Assembly: GCF_039503195.1 (NCBI RefSeq)
Contig: NZ_JBCJKP010000001.1
Location: 1,612,001 to 1,676,000, forward strand
Reading direction: 5' to 3'
Length of the DNA stretch: 64,000 nt
Origin: Streptomyces mirabilis
Lineage (GTDB): Bacteria; Actinomycetota; Actinomycetes; Streptomycetales; Streptomycetaceae
Shown: piece after piece, positions 24,596 through 32,271 of the stretch
How positions within the stretch are numbered: the first letter of the stretch is position 1
How the letters are laid out: every line of letters begins with the position of its first letter
Notes under the pieces: generated by a model
The model's input: the letters and a program-made list of their open reading frames with translations, nothing else
Databases searched by the model: none
What the model was told of the DNA's origin: nothing
Made by a program: the position numbers and the translations under genes

Positions 24596-25636
24596 TCAGC
24601 CGAGCGGTACACCGGCCTCCAGGTAGAGTGCGGCGCCGCGCTCCCGCGCCCGCAGGGCCCAGCGCAGCCGCTCGTAGCGCACGGGCGGCAGCAGGTCCGC
24701 GGCCTCCCGCTCGGTCACGAAACGCCAGGCGCGCAGTTCGGGGCCGGGGAGGAGCAGCCGGCGGGCCTCGTCGGAGTCGAGGCGGCCGCCGTCGAAGAGA
24801 AGGCGCAGACCGCCGTAGCCGGGGGGCGCGGGCGGCTCCCAGTCCACCACCAGCAGACCGGGTACGTCCTCGAGCCGTATGCCGGTCTCCTCGGCGACCT
24901 CGCGCATGCCCGCGCGCGCTGGAGCCTCCCCCGGTTCGACGACGCCGCCGGGAAACTCCCAGCCCGCCTTGTAGGTGGGGTCGACGAGCAGTACCCGGTC
25001 CTCCTCGTCGAAGAGGAGGACTCCGGCGGCGACGGTCTCGGAGGTCGGTTCGGGGGTCTGCACGATGTCGCACGCCGACGCGTCACCGGTGCGTACGGCT
25101 TCGGCGACGCGCACTGCGGTGTCGTACGGGGTGAGGGCGCTGGTGTCGACGGGATGGGCGTCGGCGGTGAGCCAGGAGGCGAGCGCCGCGCGGTAGGGCT
25201 CGATGTGGTCGTAGGACCATTGGCGCACCCGTGTCTCGCCGTCGGGGAGGTTCTCGGGTATCTCCCGGTCGGCTATGCGCGCCCGCAGGATCGTTTCCGC
25301 CGGGGCGAGGAGCACATGGCGTACTTCGATCCGGCGCGAGGCGAGGCCGCCGAAGATCTCGTCACGGTACTCCTGGCGCAGCAGGGTCATGGGAACCACG
25401 AGCACGCCGCCGAGCTCCGCGAGCAGGGCGGCCGCGGTGTCGACCACCAGGCGCCGCCAGATCGGCAGGTCCTGGAAGTCGCCGACTTCGGCGAGGCGTT
25501 TGGCGGGCAGCAGGTGCGCGAGCTCGCCGCCGATCACCTCGGGGTCGAAGAGCGTGCTGTTCGGGATCAGGTCGATCAGTTCCCGTGCGGTGGAGGTCTT
25601 CCCCGCACCGAACGCTCCGTTGATCCAGACGATCAC
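24596..25636 (-). CDS. P-loop kinase-like domain fused to a NUDIX hydrolase
   Basis: About 346 residues in two domains. The N-terminal half has a Walker A motif I-N-G-A-F-G-A-G-K-T-S-T-A near the start and resembles small AAA/chloramphenicol-phosphotransferase-like ATPases. The C-terminal half (about 200-320) has a full Nudix box: G-G-V-V-E-P-G-E, then R-E-V-A-E-E-T-G-I. The NUDIX half should hydrolyse a nucleoside diphosphate derivative; the P-loop half may phosphorylate a small molecule or nucleotide. GTG at 25636 places the P-loop at the usual distance from the N-terminus and has GAGGGGG about 9 nt upstream. An in-frame start at 25684 is possible. Confidence 0.82.
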   Translation of the reverse strand: MIVWINGAFGAGKTSTARELIDLIPNSTLFDPEVIGGELAHLLPAKRLAEVGDFQDLPIWRRLVVDTAAALLAELGGVLVVPMTLLRQEYRDEIFGGLASRRIEVRHVLLAPAETILRARIADREIPENLPDGETRVRQWSYDHIEPYRAALASWLTADAHPVDTSALTPYDTAVRVAEAVRTGDASACDIVQTPEPTSETVAAGVLLFDEEDRVLLVDPTYKAGWEFPGGVVEPGEAPARAGMREVAEETGIRLEDVPGLLVVDWEPPAPPGYGGLRLLFDGGRLDSDEARRLLLPGPELRAWRFVTEREAADLLPPVRYERLRWALRARERGAALYLEAGVPLG

Positions 25637-25780
25637 GGACAGTTCCCCCTCTTCTCTTGGCCCCCTGAGGCTTGCCCGCTTCACCCTGCCACGGAAACCA
25701 GCCGCAGATGAGGGAGCCGACGGCGCGGCACCGGTGTTCCGTCGCGGGGAGCACCGGCGCCGCGTGTCCGCCCCGGCGTT

Positions 25781-25975
25781 TCAGCCGTCGTGGCCGAGCG
25801 CGGTGTCGTCCACCGCCAGGCTGTCGCTGCTGAGCGTGTGGTCGAGGCTGCTGAGCGTGTCCTTGACGGGCAGGTCGCCCAGGGAATCGCCGTCGACGGC
25901 GTGGGACGGGGTGATCGCCGCGACGACGAACCCGGTGGCGAGGGAGGCGATGGCGAGCATGCTGCGCTTCTTCAT
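25781..25975 (-). CDS. Small secreted protein of unknown function
   Basis: A 64-residue protein starting M-K-K-R-S-M-L-A-I with a hydrophobic core and a plausible signal-peptidase site after S-H-A (residue 25 or so). The mature part is only about 40 residues, acidic and rich in Ser, Leu and Asp (D-T-L-S-S-L-D-H-T-L-S-S-D-S-L). It contains no cysteine. I recognise no family; it resembles small exported peptides common in Streptomyces. GGGAG lies about 13 nt upstream, a little far, so initiation may be weak. Confidence 0.6.
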   Translation of the reverse strand: MKKRSMLAIASLATGFVVAAITPSHAVDGDSLGDLPVKDTLSSLDHTLSSDSLAVDDTALGHDG

Positions 25976-26028
25976 GCCCGGTTCAACTCCCAACGCGACG
26001 AGGAGTCACGGGTGGGTCACGCGCGACG

Positions 26029-26205
26029 GTCACCGCGCAGCCCGCCGCCGCGGGCGGTGGCGGCAGCGACGACAGCGGCGGGGGCTCCGTGTACTACGAG
26101 AACTGCGCCGCGGCCCGGGCGGCGGGCGCCGCGCCCGTCCACGTGGGAGACCCCGGTTACGGCCGCCACCTGGACCGCGACGGGGACGGCGTCGGCTGCG
26201 AGTGA
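26029..26205 (+). pseudogene. Excalibur calcium-binding domain remnant without a start
   Basis: One forward frame encodes a Gly/Ser/Asp linker followed by V-Y-Y-E-N-C-A-A-A-R-A-A-G, then G-D-P-G-Y-G-R-H-L-D-R-D and a C-terminal D-G-V-G-C-E before TGA. This is a complete excalibur domain, including both cysteines and the D-R-D-x-D-G calcium loop. The frame stays open upstream but offers no ATG, GTG or TTG back to at least 25918, where it would run antisense to the small secreted protein. Excalibur proteins normally start with a signal peptide or membrane helix, so the 5' part appears lost. A long alternative-start gene cannot be excluded. Confidence 0.6.
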
Positions 26206-26912
26206 CACGCGGATCAGCCCTCGGTGGACCCGGTGTCGCAGTCGGGACGCCTTGTCCCGCCGCTTCCGACAGCAGCGAGCCCCGCACCGGGCGCTGTTCC
26301 GGGCGGGGCATCAGCAACAACCCGACTGGATCGTTGGGATGTCGACGACCATGCTACGGGCGGCCACTGACAACGCGGGCCGGCTGCGCCGCCGAGCCAC
26401 CAGCACGCAGATGATCCGCTCGGCCCGGGTACTACGTTGCTCGTCGTCCGCTCACGTGCAGCACACGGACAAGGGCCAGGCCGTCCGGTCCGGCTCCAGC
26501 GATGGTGATGGTGATGGTCGCCTCCGATTCGCCGTATTGCCTGCTCGCGGGAGATCGACCCGTGGTGCGCGCGGGCCAGCACCGGCGCGGCGCCGAACGC
26601 GGGACCGGACGCGCCGATCGCCTCGGTCGGGAACCTGGTCGGTCGGTCGGGAACCTGGTCGGCCGGTCGGCCGGCCTCGGTCGGGAACCTGGTCGGCCGG
26701 CCTCGGTCGGCTCGGCGAGGCGCGACTACCGGCGCGGGCCGGCCGACGGCGACGGGCCTGCCAGGCGCCGCGCCGGGCCTCGGTGGGCGCGGCGAACGCG
26801 GCCTGTGAACGACGCCCTGGTCGCCGGCGAGAACGGCGCCGGCGCATCGTCGCTCACCACACCCCGTCCTCACCTGTCCCACCGACAGGTTCCGGCCCGC
26901 TGCTCAGCCGGT
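26206..26912. other. Gene-free region with simple repeats
   Basis: About 700 bases without a convincing gene on either strand. Forward and reverse open frames here translate to Arg/Pro/Gly-rich sequence with no motif. A run of GATGGT-like triplets (26499-26519) and the 20-bp tandem repeat at 26623-26696 are the only ordered features. The region looks like eroded DNA next to the excalibur remnant. Confidence 0.5.
26623..26696. repeat. Three copies of a 20-bp repeat
   Basis: Identical 20-mers beginning TCGGTCGGGAACC lie at 26623-26642, 26643-26662 and 26677-26696; the first two are directly adjacent and the third follows 14 bases later. The filler between them is made of GGCCGG-like pieces of the same unit. 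No gene overlaps it. Confidence 0.8.
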
Positions 26913-27887
26913 TCACCGGCGGAGCCGGGGCGCGAGGACCGTGCGCACGACCTTGGCCACGTGGCTCGCGGCGGATCCGTCCTCCTCTCCGGGTTCCGGT
27001 TCCAGCACACGCTGGATCTGCAGCAGCAGCTGATGGGTCGACCGCCAGAGCGGGACGAACATGCCGGCCGCCGGCCCGACGCCCTGGATCGGGCCGTTGG
27101 ACAGTTCGGTGACCTTCTTGGCGATCGCGACCGTCGTCGGGTCCCGCAGGATCAGGTGCACCTCGTCGTCGACCAGCCGGATTTCCATCGTGCGCGCGGC
27201 GGCCTCCTCCGGGTTCGCGTCCGTGGTCGTCTCCGGATCCAGTTCGTCGATCTTGGCGGCGACCGCGTCCGGGTCGACCCCGAGTTCGCGCAGCACCCTG
27301 GCCGCCATGCTGTTCTCCGCCCGCAGCATCGCCTCGAGCAGGTGATGGCTGCCGACCGGTGCACCACCGGCCAGCGCGCTGGCGGCGGCCACCGTGTCCT
27401 CGGTGGCAGGCGTGCCGGCCGGCCATGGGCCGGCCTCGATGTCCTGCGATCCCTCCAATGACGCCAGCACCGCGGCACGGATCTTGTTGACCGGATTGAT
27501 CCGCTCGGCGAGCACCTTCGCGCCGACGCCCTCACCGTCCCCGGTGACCAGGGCGAGCAGGATGTGTTCCGTACCGATGGAGGTGTGGTGCAGCTGCTGC
27601 GCCTCTCGCAGGGCGAGGTCCAGCGTCTTCTTCGCGCTCGGCGCGAACGGGATATGGCCCCTCAGCTCCTGCGTGCCGGGCTTGGCCACCGCGGCGATAT
27701 CGACCTGCGCCGTCTCCTTGTCGTACCCGAGTCGGTGCAGAACTTTCGCCGCCGTGCTGTCCGGCGCGTCGAGCAGCCCCAACAGGATGTGCTCCGTGCC
27801 GATGTGGTGGTGCTTGAGCAGCCTCGCCTCCTCCTGAGCCGTGACGACCGCCTTGCGGGCTTCCACCGTGAACCGTTCAAATGGCAT
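26913..27887 (-). CDS. Clp N-terminal domain protein without ATPase
   Basis: A 324-residue protein built mainly of Clp_N (PF02861) repeats. Repeat 1 holds H-H-H-I-G-T-E-H-I-L-L-G-L-L (about 26-39) and repeat 2 H-H-T-S-I-G-T-E-H-I-L-L-A-L-V. A third, weaker unit around 175-205 reads V-G-S-H-H-L-L-E-A-M-L. There is no Walker A or B motif, so it is not a Clp ATPase. Proteins of this kind may act as adaptors or regulators of ClpC, which is inference. The last 110 residues contain a hydrophobic segment (G-V-G-P-A-A-G-M-F-V-P-L-W) and a charged tail. It is divergent from a small helix-turn-helix protein across a 68-bp AT-rich gap. Confidence 0.85.
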   Translation of the reverse strand: MPFERFTVEARKAVVTAQEEARLLKHHHIGTEHILLGLLDAPDSTAAKVLHRLGYDKETAQVDIAAVAKPGTQELRGHIPFAPSAKKTLDLALREAQQLHHTSIGTEHILLALVTGDGEGVGAKVLAERINPVNKIRAAVLASLEGSQDIEAGPWPAGTPATEDTVAAASALAGGAPVGSHHLLEAMLRAENSMAARVLRELGVDPDAVAAKIDELDPETTTDANPEEAAARTMEIRLVDDEVHLILRDPTTVAIAKKVTELSNGPIQGVGPAAGMFVPLWRSTHQLLLQIQRVLEPEPGEEDGSAASHVAKVVRTVLAPRLRR

Positions 27888-27955
27888 GGCTCCATAGTCC
27901 CAACCATGTCAATACACTGTTATTAATAGGGTCACTCTGTTGAAGGGAGGGTGCG
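27888..27955. promoter_or_regulatory. AT-rich divergent promoter region
   Basis: The 68-bp gap contains an island far richer in A+T than anything around it, centred on TATTAATA (27921-27928). TACACT (27913-27918) and TTGACA (reverse strand, 27912-27907) are promoter-like hexamers. I could not pair them into a -35/-10 with normal spacing. The forward gene has GGAGGG just before its ATG. The regulator probably binds here. Confidence 0.45.
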
Positions 27956-28315
27956 ATGGAGACACCGTCGGACTGGGAGGGCCGGCTCGCGCGCTGGCAG
28001 AATGAGCTGGAGCTGTTCGAACAGCTGGACGAGACACCCTGGGTCACGTTGGCCAAGGCGGAAGCCGAGACCGGCGTTTCCCGCTCGGCCCTGCGGTCCT
28101 GGTACCGCAACGGCGAGATCCGGTCCCGGCTGGTGGACGGCCCGAACGGACCGCAGCGCCTGGTCCAGCTGGACGCGGTGATCGAGCGCGCCGCCGCGTC
28201 ACCACGCATTCAGCGCAGGGCGGAACGGGAAGTCAGCCTGGAAGCCCAGGTCACTCTGCTACGGCACCGGGTTGACCAGCTTGAGCTGCGACTGGCCGCG
28301 CTGGAGCGGACGTGA
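27956..28315 (+). CDS. MerR-like helix-turn-helix protein
   Basis: A 119-residue protein. Residues 28-75 read as a MerR-type winged helix: V-T-L-A-K-A-E-A-E-T-G-V-S-R-S-A-L-R-S-W-Y then G-E-I-R-S-R-L-V. The last third (about 85-118) is a leucine-heptad coiled coil suited to dimerisation. There is no ligand-binding domain. It is divergent from the Clp_N protein gene, so it is likely to regulate that gene, as HspR-type MerR proteins regulate chaperone genes. That comparison is my inference and no HAIR-like site was recognised. GGAGGG lies 4-5 nt before the ATG. Confidence 0.8.
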   Translation: METPSDWEGRLARWQNELELFEQLDETPWVTLAKAEAETGVSRSALRSWYRNGEIRSRLVDGPNGPQRLVQLDAVIERAAASPRIQRRAEREVSLEAQVTLLRHRVDQLELRLAALERT

Positions 28316-28571
28316 CCGGCGCGAGCAGCACCGTGCCATCGGCCCGGAACGGTGACGCCGCCGCCGGATCCGCCTGCTCATCCACGACCAGGGTGTACGG
28401 CCGGTCCAGCGGCGCCCCGTAGGGGAACGGGCCGGCACCGGGGGCCGGCGCCACCGCTTGCCGGGAAGGTACGTCGGCCTACGAGCGCCCACGCCGTCCG
28501 GCACGCGTACGGGGGCGCTCTGAGCCCGGGCTCCGGATGCGCATCCGGGCGGGCCGGGCGAGTCTGAAACC

Positions 28572-28793
28572 ATGCCCGGAGAGCTGCATGTGATCGTGTA
28601 CCCCCCATCCCCGACCGACGGCAGTCGGCAGGTGCGCGTCAACGGAGAACTTCTCACCGCACACTCATTGCGCGACCTGGCCGCCTTCCTCCGCTACGCC
28701 GGACTGGAAGGGATCGACGAAGTCGACGTGGCCAACTCAAGGGTGATCGAGTGGCACGGCGGCGGGCCTGAAGCGTGGTCTCCACCGACGTGA
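28572..28793 (+). CDS. Small conserved hypothetical protein
   Basis: A 73-residue protein with the pattern L-H-V-I-V-Y-P-P-S-P, then L-R-D-L-A-A-F-L-R-Y-A-G-L-E-G, then V-I-E-W-H-G-G-G-P-E-A-W. I recall similar short proteins in other Streptomyces, so it seems conserved, but no function is known. It is predicted soluble. No Shine-Dalgarno is evident, and the mRNA may be leaderless. It stands alone between the HTH gene and the end of the ABC transporter operon. Confidence 0.7.
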   Translation: MPGELHVIVYPPSPTDGSRQVRVNGELLTAHSLRDLAAFLRYAGLEGIDEVDVANSRVIEWHGGGPEAWSPPT

Positions 28794-28874
28794 CGCGCGA
28801 CCCGGCTGGAGGCCGACGGCGGCTCCCGGTCTGTGCGCACTTCATGCCTGAGGCCGACGTCTGCGCGTCAGGAC

Positions 28875-29804
28875 CTACCCCTTGGTGGACCCCAGTGTCA
28901 GGCCCGCGACGAAGTGCCGTTGCAGGAGCAGGAAGACCAGGATCGTGGGGAGGGCGACCAGGACGGAGCCCGCGGCCAGCAGGTTGTAGTCGGTGAAGAA
29001 CTGGCCGCGGAGGTTGTTGAGGGATGACGTGATCGGGAGCTTGTCGGGGTTGGAGATGAAGATCAGGGCCCAGAGGAAGTCGTTGTAGATCCAGGTGAAC
29101 TCGAGGGTGCCGAGGGCCGCGAGGGCGGGGCGGCACAGCGGGAGGGTGATGCGCCAGAACTGGGTCCACACTCCCGCGCCGTCGACGATGGCGGCCTCGA
29201 GGATCTCCTGCGGCAGCGTCCGCATGAAATTGGCCAGCACGAAGACGCAGAAGCCCATCTGGAAGCCGATGTTGACGATGATGACGGCCCAGTAGGAGTC
29301 GTACATCGTCAGCGAGTCGGACATCCACCACGGCAGCGGGATCCTGTTGAACAGGACGTACAGCGGGGTGACGATGACCTGTTGGGGCAGCAGGTTGCCC
29401 GCGGTGAAGAACATCAGCAGGACCAGGCCCCCACGCAGCTTCAGCCGGGACACGGCGAAGGCGACGAACGAGGCGAGGAAGAGGGTCACGAGGACGGCGG
29501 GCACGGCGATGAGCAGGGTGTTGGTGAAGTACTTGCCCATGCCGGATTCGCTGTAGGCGCGGCGGTAGTACTCGAAGGACAGGTGCTTCGGGAAGGAGAA
29601 GTAGCCGTTCTGCGCCGTCTCCTCGTACGGGCGCAGCGAGGCGTAGACGGCGAGCAGGAGCGGCGCGAGGAAGGCGAGCGAGACGCCCATCAGGAAGATG
29701 TGGACGCCGAAGCGGCCGGGACGCGGCCGGCGGCGGGGAGCGGGCGCCTTCTCCGGAGCGGGTGCCGGGCGCACGGGGGCGCCGGTGCGGATGTCGGCGG
29801 TCAT
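28875..29804 (-). CDS. Sugar ABC transporter permease (MalG type)
   Basis: A 309-residue permease with six membrane helices. The EAA loop is E-A-A-I-V-D-G-A-G (about 212-220), typical of CUT1 carbohydrate importers. The cytoplasmic N-terminus is Pro/Arg-rich. It starts with ATG at 29804, overlapping the stop codon of the upstream permease by 4 bases (ATGA), so the two should be made in equal amounts. No ATP-binding subunit gene is nearby; in Streptomyces such importers usually share one ATPase (MsiK) encoded elsewhere. The sugar is probably released by the neighbouring GH27 enzyme. Confidence 0.92.
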   Translation of the reverse strand: MTADIRTGAPVRPAPAPEKAPAPRRRPRPGRFGVHIFLMGVSLAFLAPLLLAVYASLRPYEETAQNGYFSFPKHLSFEYYRRAYSESGMGKYFTNTLLIAVPAVLVTLFLASFVAFAVSRLKLRGGLVLLMFFTAGNLLPQQVIVTPLYVLFNRIPLPWWMSDSLTMYDSYWAVIIVNIGFQMGFCVFVLANFMRTLPQEILEAAIVDGAGVWTQFWRITLPLCRPALAALGTLEFTWIYNDFLWALIFISNPDKLPITSSLNNLRGQFFTDYNLLAAGSVLVALPTILVFLLLQRHFVAGLTLGSTKG

Positions 29805-30715
29805 CGTTCGCGCGCACCTCGCAGCTCTTGGACCAGGAACGTCACGATGAACCCCAGGGAGACGGTGAGCAGGACGACCGCGATGGCGGAGCCGAATCCG
29901 ATGCGGCTGGCTTCCCCGATGATGTTGTCGGTGATCAGGACGGAGAGCAGTTCCAGGCCGTTGCGGCCCTTGTTGACCGCGTAGACGATGTCGAACGCGC
30001 GCAGCGCCTCGATGACGGTGATGACACCGACGATCACGTTGACCGGGCGCAGGGTCGGGAAGACGACACGGAAGAAGGTCTGGCGGGCGTTCGCGCCGTC
30101 GATCGCGGCGGCTTCCTTCAGCTGCGGGTCGACGGACTTGAGCCCGGCGAGGTAGAGGATCATGACGTAACCCGTGTGCCGCCAGCTCGCTGCGATCATC
30201 ATCATCCAGATGTTGAGGTGCGCGTCGCCGAGCCAGTCGATCGGGTTCTCGTGGTTGTTGAGGATCGTGTTGACCACGCCCTGGTCGGTGCCGAGGATCA
30301 GCTGGGCGATGAAGCCGACGATGGCGAGCGAGAGCACGACCGGCAGGTAGATCACGGACTGGTAGAAGCGGCTGAAGCGCACTCCACGGTCGATGAGCAC
30401 CGCGAGAAACAGTCCGAACGGGGTGGCGATCAGGCCGAGGAAGAGCAGCCACAGAACGTTGTGGCGGACGGCGGGCCAGAACGCCGGGTAGTTCTCGAAC
30501 ACGTTCTTGTAGTTGTCGCCGCCCACCCAGTGGATGTCGCCGACGCCGTCCCAGGAGGTGAAGGAGAGCCCGATGGAGGCGAGGGTCGGGCCCCAGACGA
30601 TGACGATGTCGAGCAGGACGGGTATGCCGAGGAGCACGCCGAGGACGACGGTGTCGCGGCGGGTGAACCGCCGCAGCCGCCGTCGTCCGGCGCGCCGTGG
30701 GATGTTGAGCGCCAC
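29801..30715 (-). CDS. Sugar ABC transporter permease (MalF type)
   Basis: A 304-residue permease. After a basic N-terminus (R-R-A-G-R-R-R-L-R-R-F) come six membrane helices. The EAA loop E-A-A-A-I-D-G-A-N (about 208-216) contacts the ATPase. The GTG at 30715 has GGGGGAAG about 8 nt upstream and lies 20 bases after the stop of the binding-protein gene, so the three genes form one operon: binding protein, MalF-type, MalG-type. It overlaps the next permease by 4 bases. Confidence 0.92.
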   Translation of the reverse strand: MALNIPRRAGRRRLRRFTRRDTVVLGVLLGIPVLLDIVIVWGPTLASIGLSFTSWDGVGDIHWVGGDNYKNVFENYPAFWPAVRHNVLWLLFLGLIATPFGLFLAVLIDRGVRFSRFYQSVIYLPVVLSLAIVGFIAQLILGTDQGVVNTILNNHENPIDWLGDAHLNIWMMMIAASWRHTGYVMILYLAGLKSVDPQLKEAAAIDGANARQTFFRVVFPTLRPVNVIVGVITVIEALRAFDIVYAVNKGRNGLELLSVLITDNIIGEASRIGFGSAIAVVLLTVSLGFIVTFLVQELRGARER

Positions 30716-30735
30716 GGAACGTCTTCCCCCAGTGA

Positions 30736-32061
30736 TCAGCCGACGGGCGACGAGAAGATGGTCTTCTTCTGTCGTTCGATGCTGTTGCAGAGACCGTCGA
30801 CGTCCTTCGGGTTGCCGATGAAGTCCTGGATCGCCTTGATCATCACGGTCGAGGCGAAGTCCGGACGGGTGTCGCGGTCCATGAACTGCGAGATCTGCTT
30901 GGCGCCCGAGACGAGCTGGGCCGATTTCTTCTGCAGGGCGCTGTACTTGGTGGTGTCGGCCCCGTCGTTGACGGCCACGTTGTTGGGGTCGAGGGCGAGG
31001 TAGGTGTTCTCGGCGGTGGGGGTGCCCAGCCATTTCAGGAGGGCCATGGCGCCGTCGAGGTTCTTCGACTTCTTGGCGACCAGGAAGCCGTCGATGGGCG
31101 CTTCCACGGCGTCCTGCGCGTACTGCGGGTCCATCTCGGGGAAGGCGAAGAAGTCGATGTCGTCGCGTTCGTTCTCGGGGAACTGGGTTCCCGGGTGCGG
31201 CATTCCGAAGACCGCCATCCCCGTCTTGCGCTGCTGCAGGCTCTGCCCGGCCTCCTCCCAGGTCCGGCCGAGCGCACCCTTCTGGTAGTAGGGCATGACC
31301 TCGCGCCAGGTGTCGAAGACGTTCTTCACCTTGGTGTCGGTCCATGACTCCGTGCCGGCCATCAGGGACTTGTGGAAGTCGTATCCGTTCAGGCGCATGT
31401 TGATGTAGTCGAAGGTGCCCATCGCGGGCCAGCCGTCCTTGTCGCAGAAGGCGACGGGCGTCCCGTCCTTCGACATCCGCTTGGCCAGTGCGATGAAGTC
31501 GTCCCAGGTCTTGGGCTGTTGGTAGCCCTTGGACTGGAAGAGGCTCTTGCGGTGGAAAACGGCCCACGGGTAGTAGTAGTACGGCACGAAGTACTGCTTG
31601 CCGGAGTGGGTGGACTGCTCCTTCAGGGCGTCGGAGAAGCCGGTGAATCCGCTCCACACGTCGCTGATCTCGTGCAGGAGCCCCTTCTCCGCGAAGTACT
31701 GCATGCGATACCCCGCGAACCACATGAAGACGTCGTCGGGCGTGCCCTGGAGATAGCGGTTGATGTTCTCCTGGAAGTCGTTGTGGTCCTTGGTGTTGAC
31801 CTTGACCTTCTTGCCGGACTTCTTCTCGTACGCCGAGAAGGCCGCCGCGTACGCCTTCTTGGGGACCGGGTCAGAGGCGTTGGACCCCACGGTGACTTCG
31901 TTCTTGTTTCCGCCGGGTCCGCTGCCGCAGGCGGACAGCAGGGCGGGGAGCGTGAGCGCGCCGGCGCCGAGCGCCGCACCACGCAAGAGATTTCGCCGGG
32001 ACATCCGATGACCTGAGGTGCCTTCGGGCACGACAATCCCCTTCAACGATGACTGTGCCAT
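30736..32061 (-). CDS. ABC transporter sugar-binding lipoprotein
   Basis: A 441-residue extracellular solute-binding protein. The signal region has a twin-arginine-like S-R-R-N-L-L, a hydrophobic stretch and a lipobox L-L-S-A-C at about 42-46, so it may be exported folded by Tat and lipid-anchored at the Cys. The mature protein has the family 1 binding-protein pattern, with F-M-W-F-A-G-Y-R near the cleft and many Trp and Tyr residues suited to stacking on sugar rings. It is the first gene of the importer operon and is divergent from the GH27 gene. The ligand is probably a galactose-containing sugar; this is inferred from context. Confidence 0.92.
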   Translation of the reverse strand: MAQSSLKGIVVPEGTSGHRMSRRNLLRGAALGAGALTLPALLSACGSGPGGNKNEVTVGSNASDPVPKKAYAAAFSAYEKKSGKKVKVNTKDHNDFQENINRYLQGTPDDVFMWFAGYRMQYFAEKGLLHEISDVWSGFTGFSDALKEQSTHSGKQYFVPYYYYPWAVFHRKSLFQSKGYQQPKTWDDFIALAKRMSKDGTPVAFCDKDGWPAMGTFDYINMRLNGYDFHKSLMAGTESWTDTKVKNVFDTWREVMPYYQKGALGRTWEEAGQSLQQRKTGMAVFGMPHPGTQFPENERDDIDFFAFPEMDPQYAQDAVEAPIDGFLVAKKSKNLDGAMALLKWLGTPTAENTYLALDPNNVAVNDGADTTKYSALQKKSAQLVSGAKQISQFMDRDTRPDFASTVMIKAIQDFIGNPKDVDGLCNSIERQKKTIFSSPVG

Positions 32062-32109
32062 GTCCCCCTCCTCGGGGTGCCACCCAACACAACCGAACGC
32101 GAGGCTTGG

Positions 32110-32138
32110 ATCTCACTCCCATGTCGGAGTGTCGTCAA
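32110..32138 (-). promoter_or_regulatory. Importer operon promoter with an operator in its spacer
   Basis: On the minus strand, TTGACG (32138-32133) and TGAGAT (32115-32110) are 17 bp apart. The perfect inverted repeat CACTCC-N6-GGAGTG (32114-32131) fills the spacer. A repressor bound there would block RNA polymerase. A second, weaker inverted repeat, GTTCG-N10-CGAAC (32141-32160), lies just upstream. Confidence 0.55.
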
Positions 32139-32271
32139 GGGTTCGGACGAGATATCGAACAACCGTTACCACTTCTCTTCCAACAGAGTTGGACAGGTCC
32201 TACCGTAAGCGCGCACCCTTGTCGCGGACATGCAGTCATCCTATCTTTCGCGAGTTCGGAGGAACGTAACG

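Noticed and set aside
22056..25073. 1005-codon minus-strand open frame
   Set aside because: It crosses several well-supported genes on both strands and has the composition of a shadow frame.
26214..26882. 222-codon minus-strand frame with a run of five His residues
   Set aside because: The His run comes from a GATGGT simple repeat, the rest is low-complexity, and no start or family pattern supports it.
27907..27912. Perfect TTGACA on the minus strand upstream of the Clp_N gene
   Set aside because: A -10 at 16-18 bp would overlap the start codon and no such hexamer is present, so I did not call it as a promoter box.
28251..28454. 67-codon minus-strand frame with R-P-Y-T-L-V-V-D-E-Q
   Set aside because: Parts look protein-like, but it overlaps the HTH gene and has no start signal; I could not tie it to a family.
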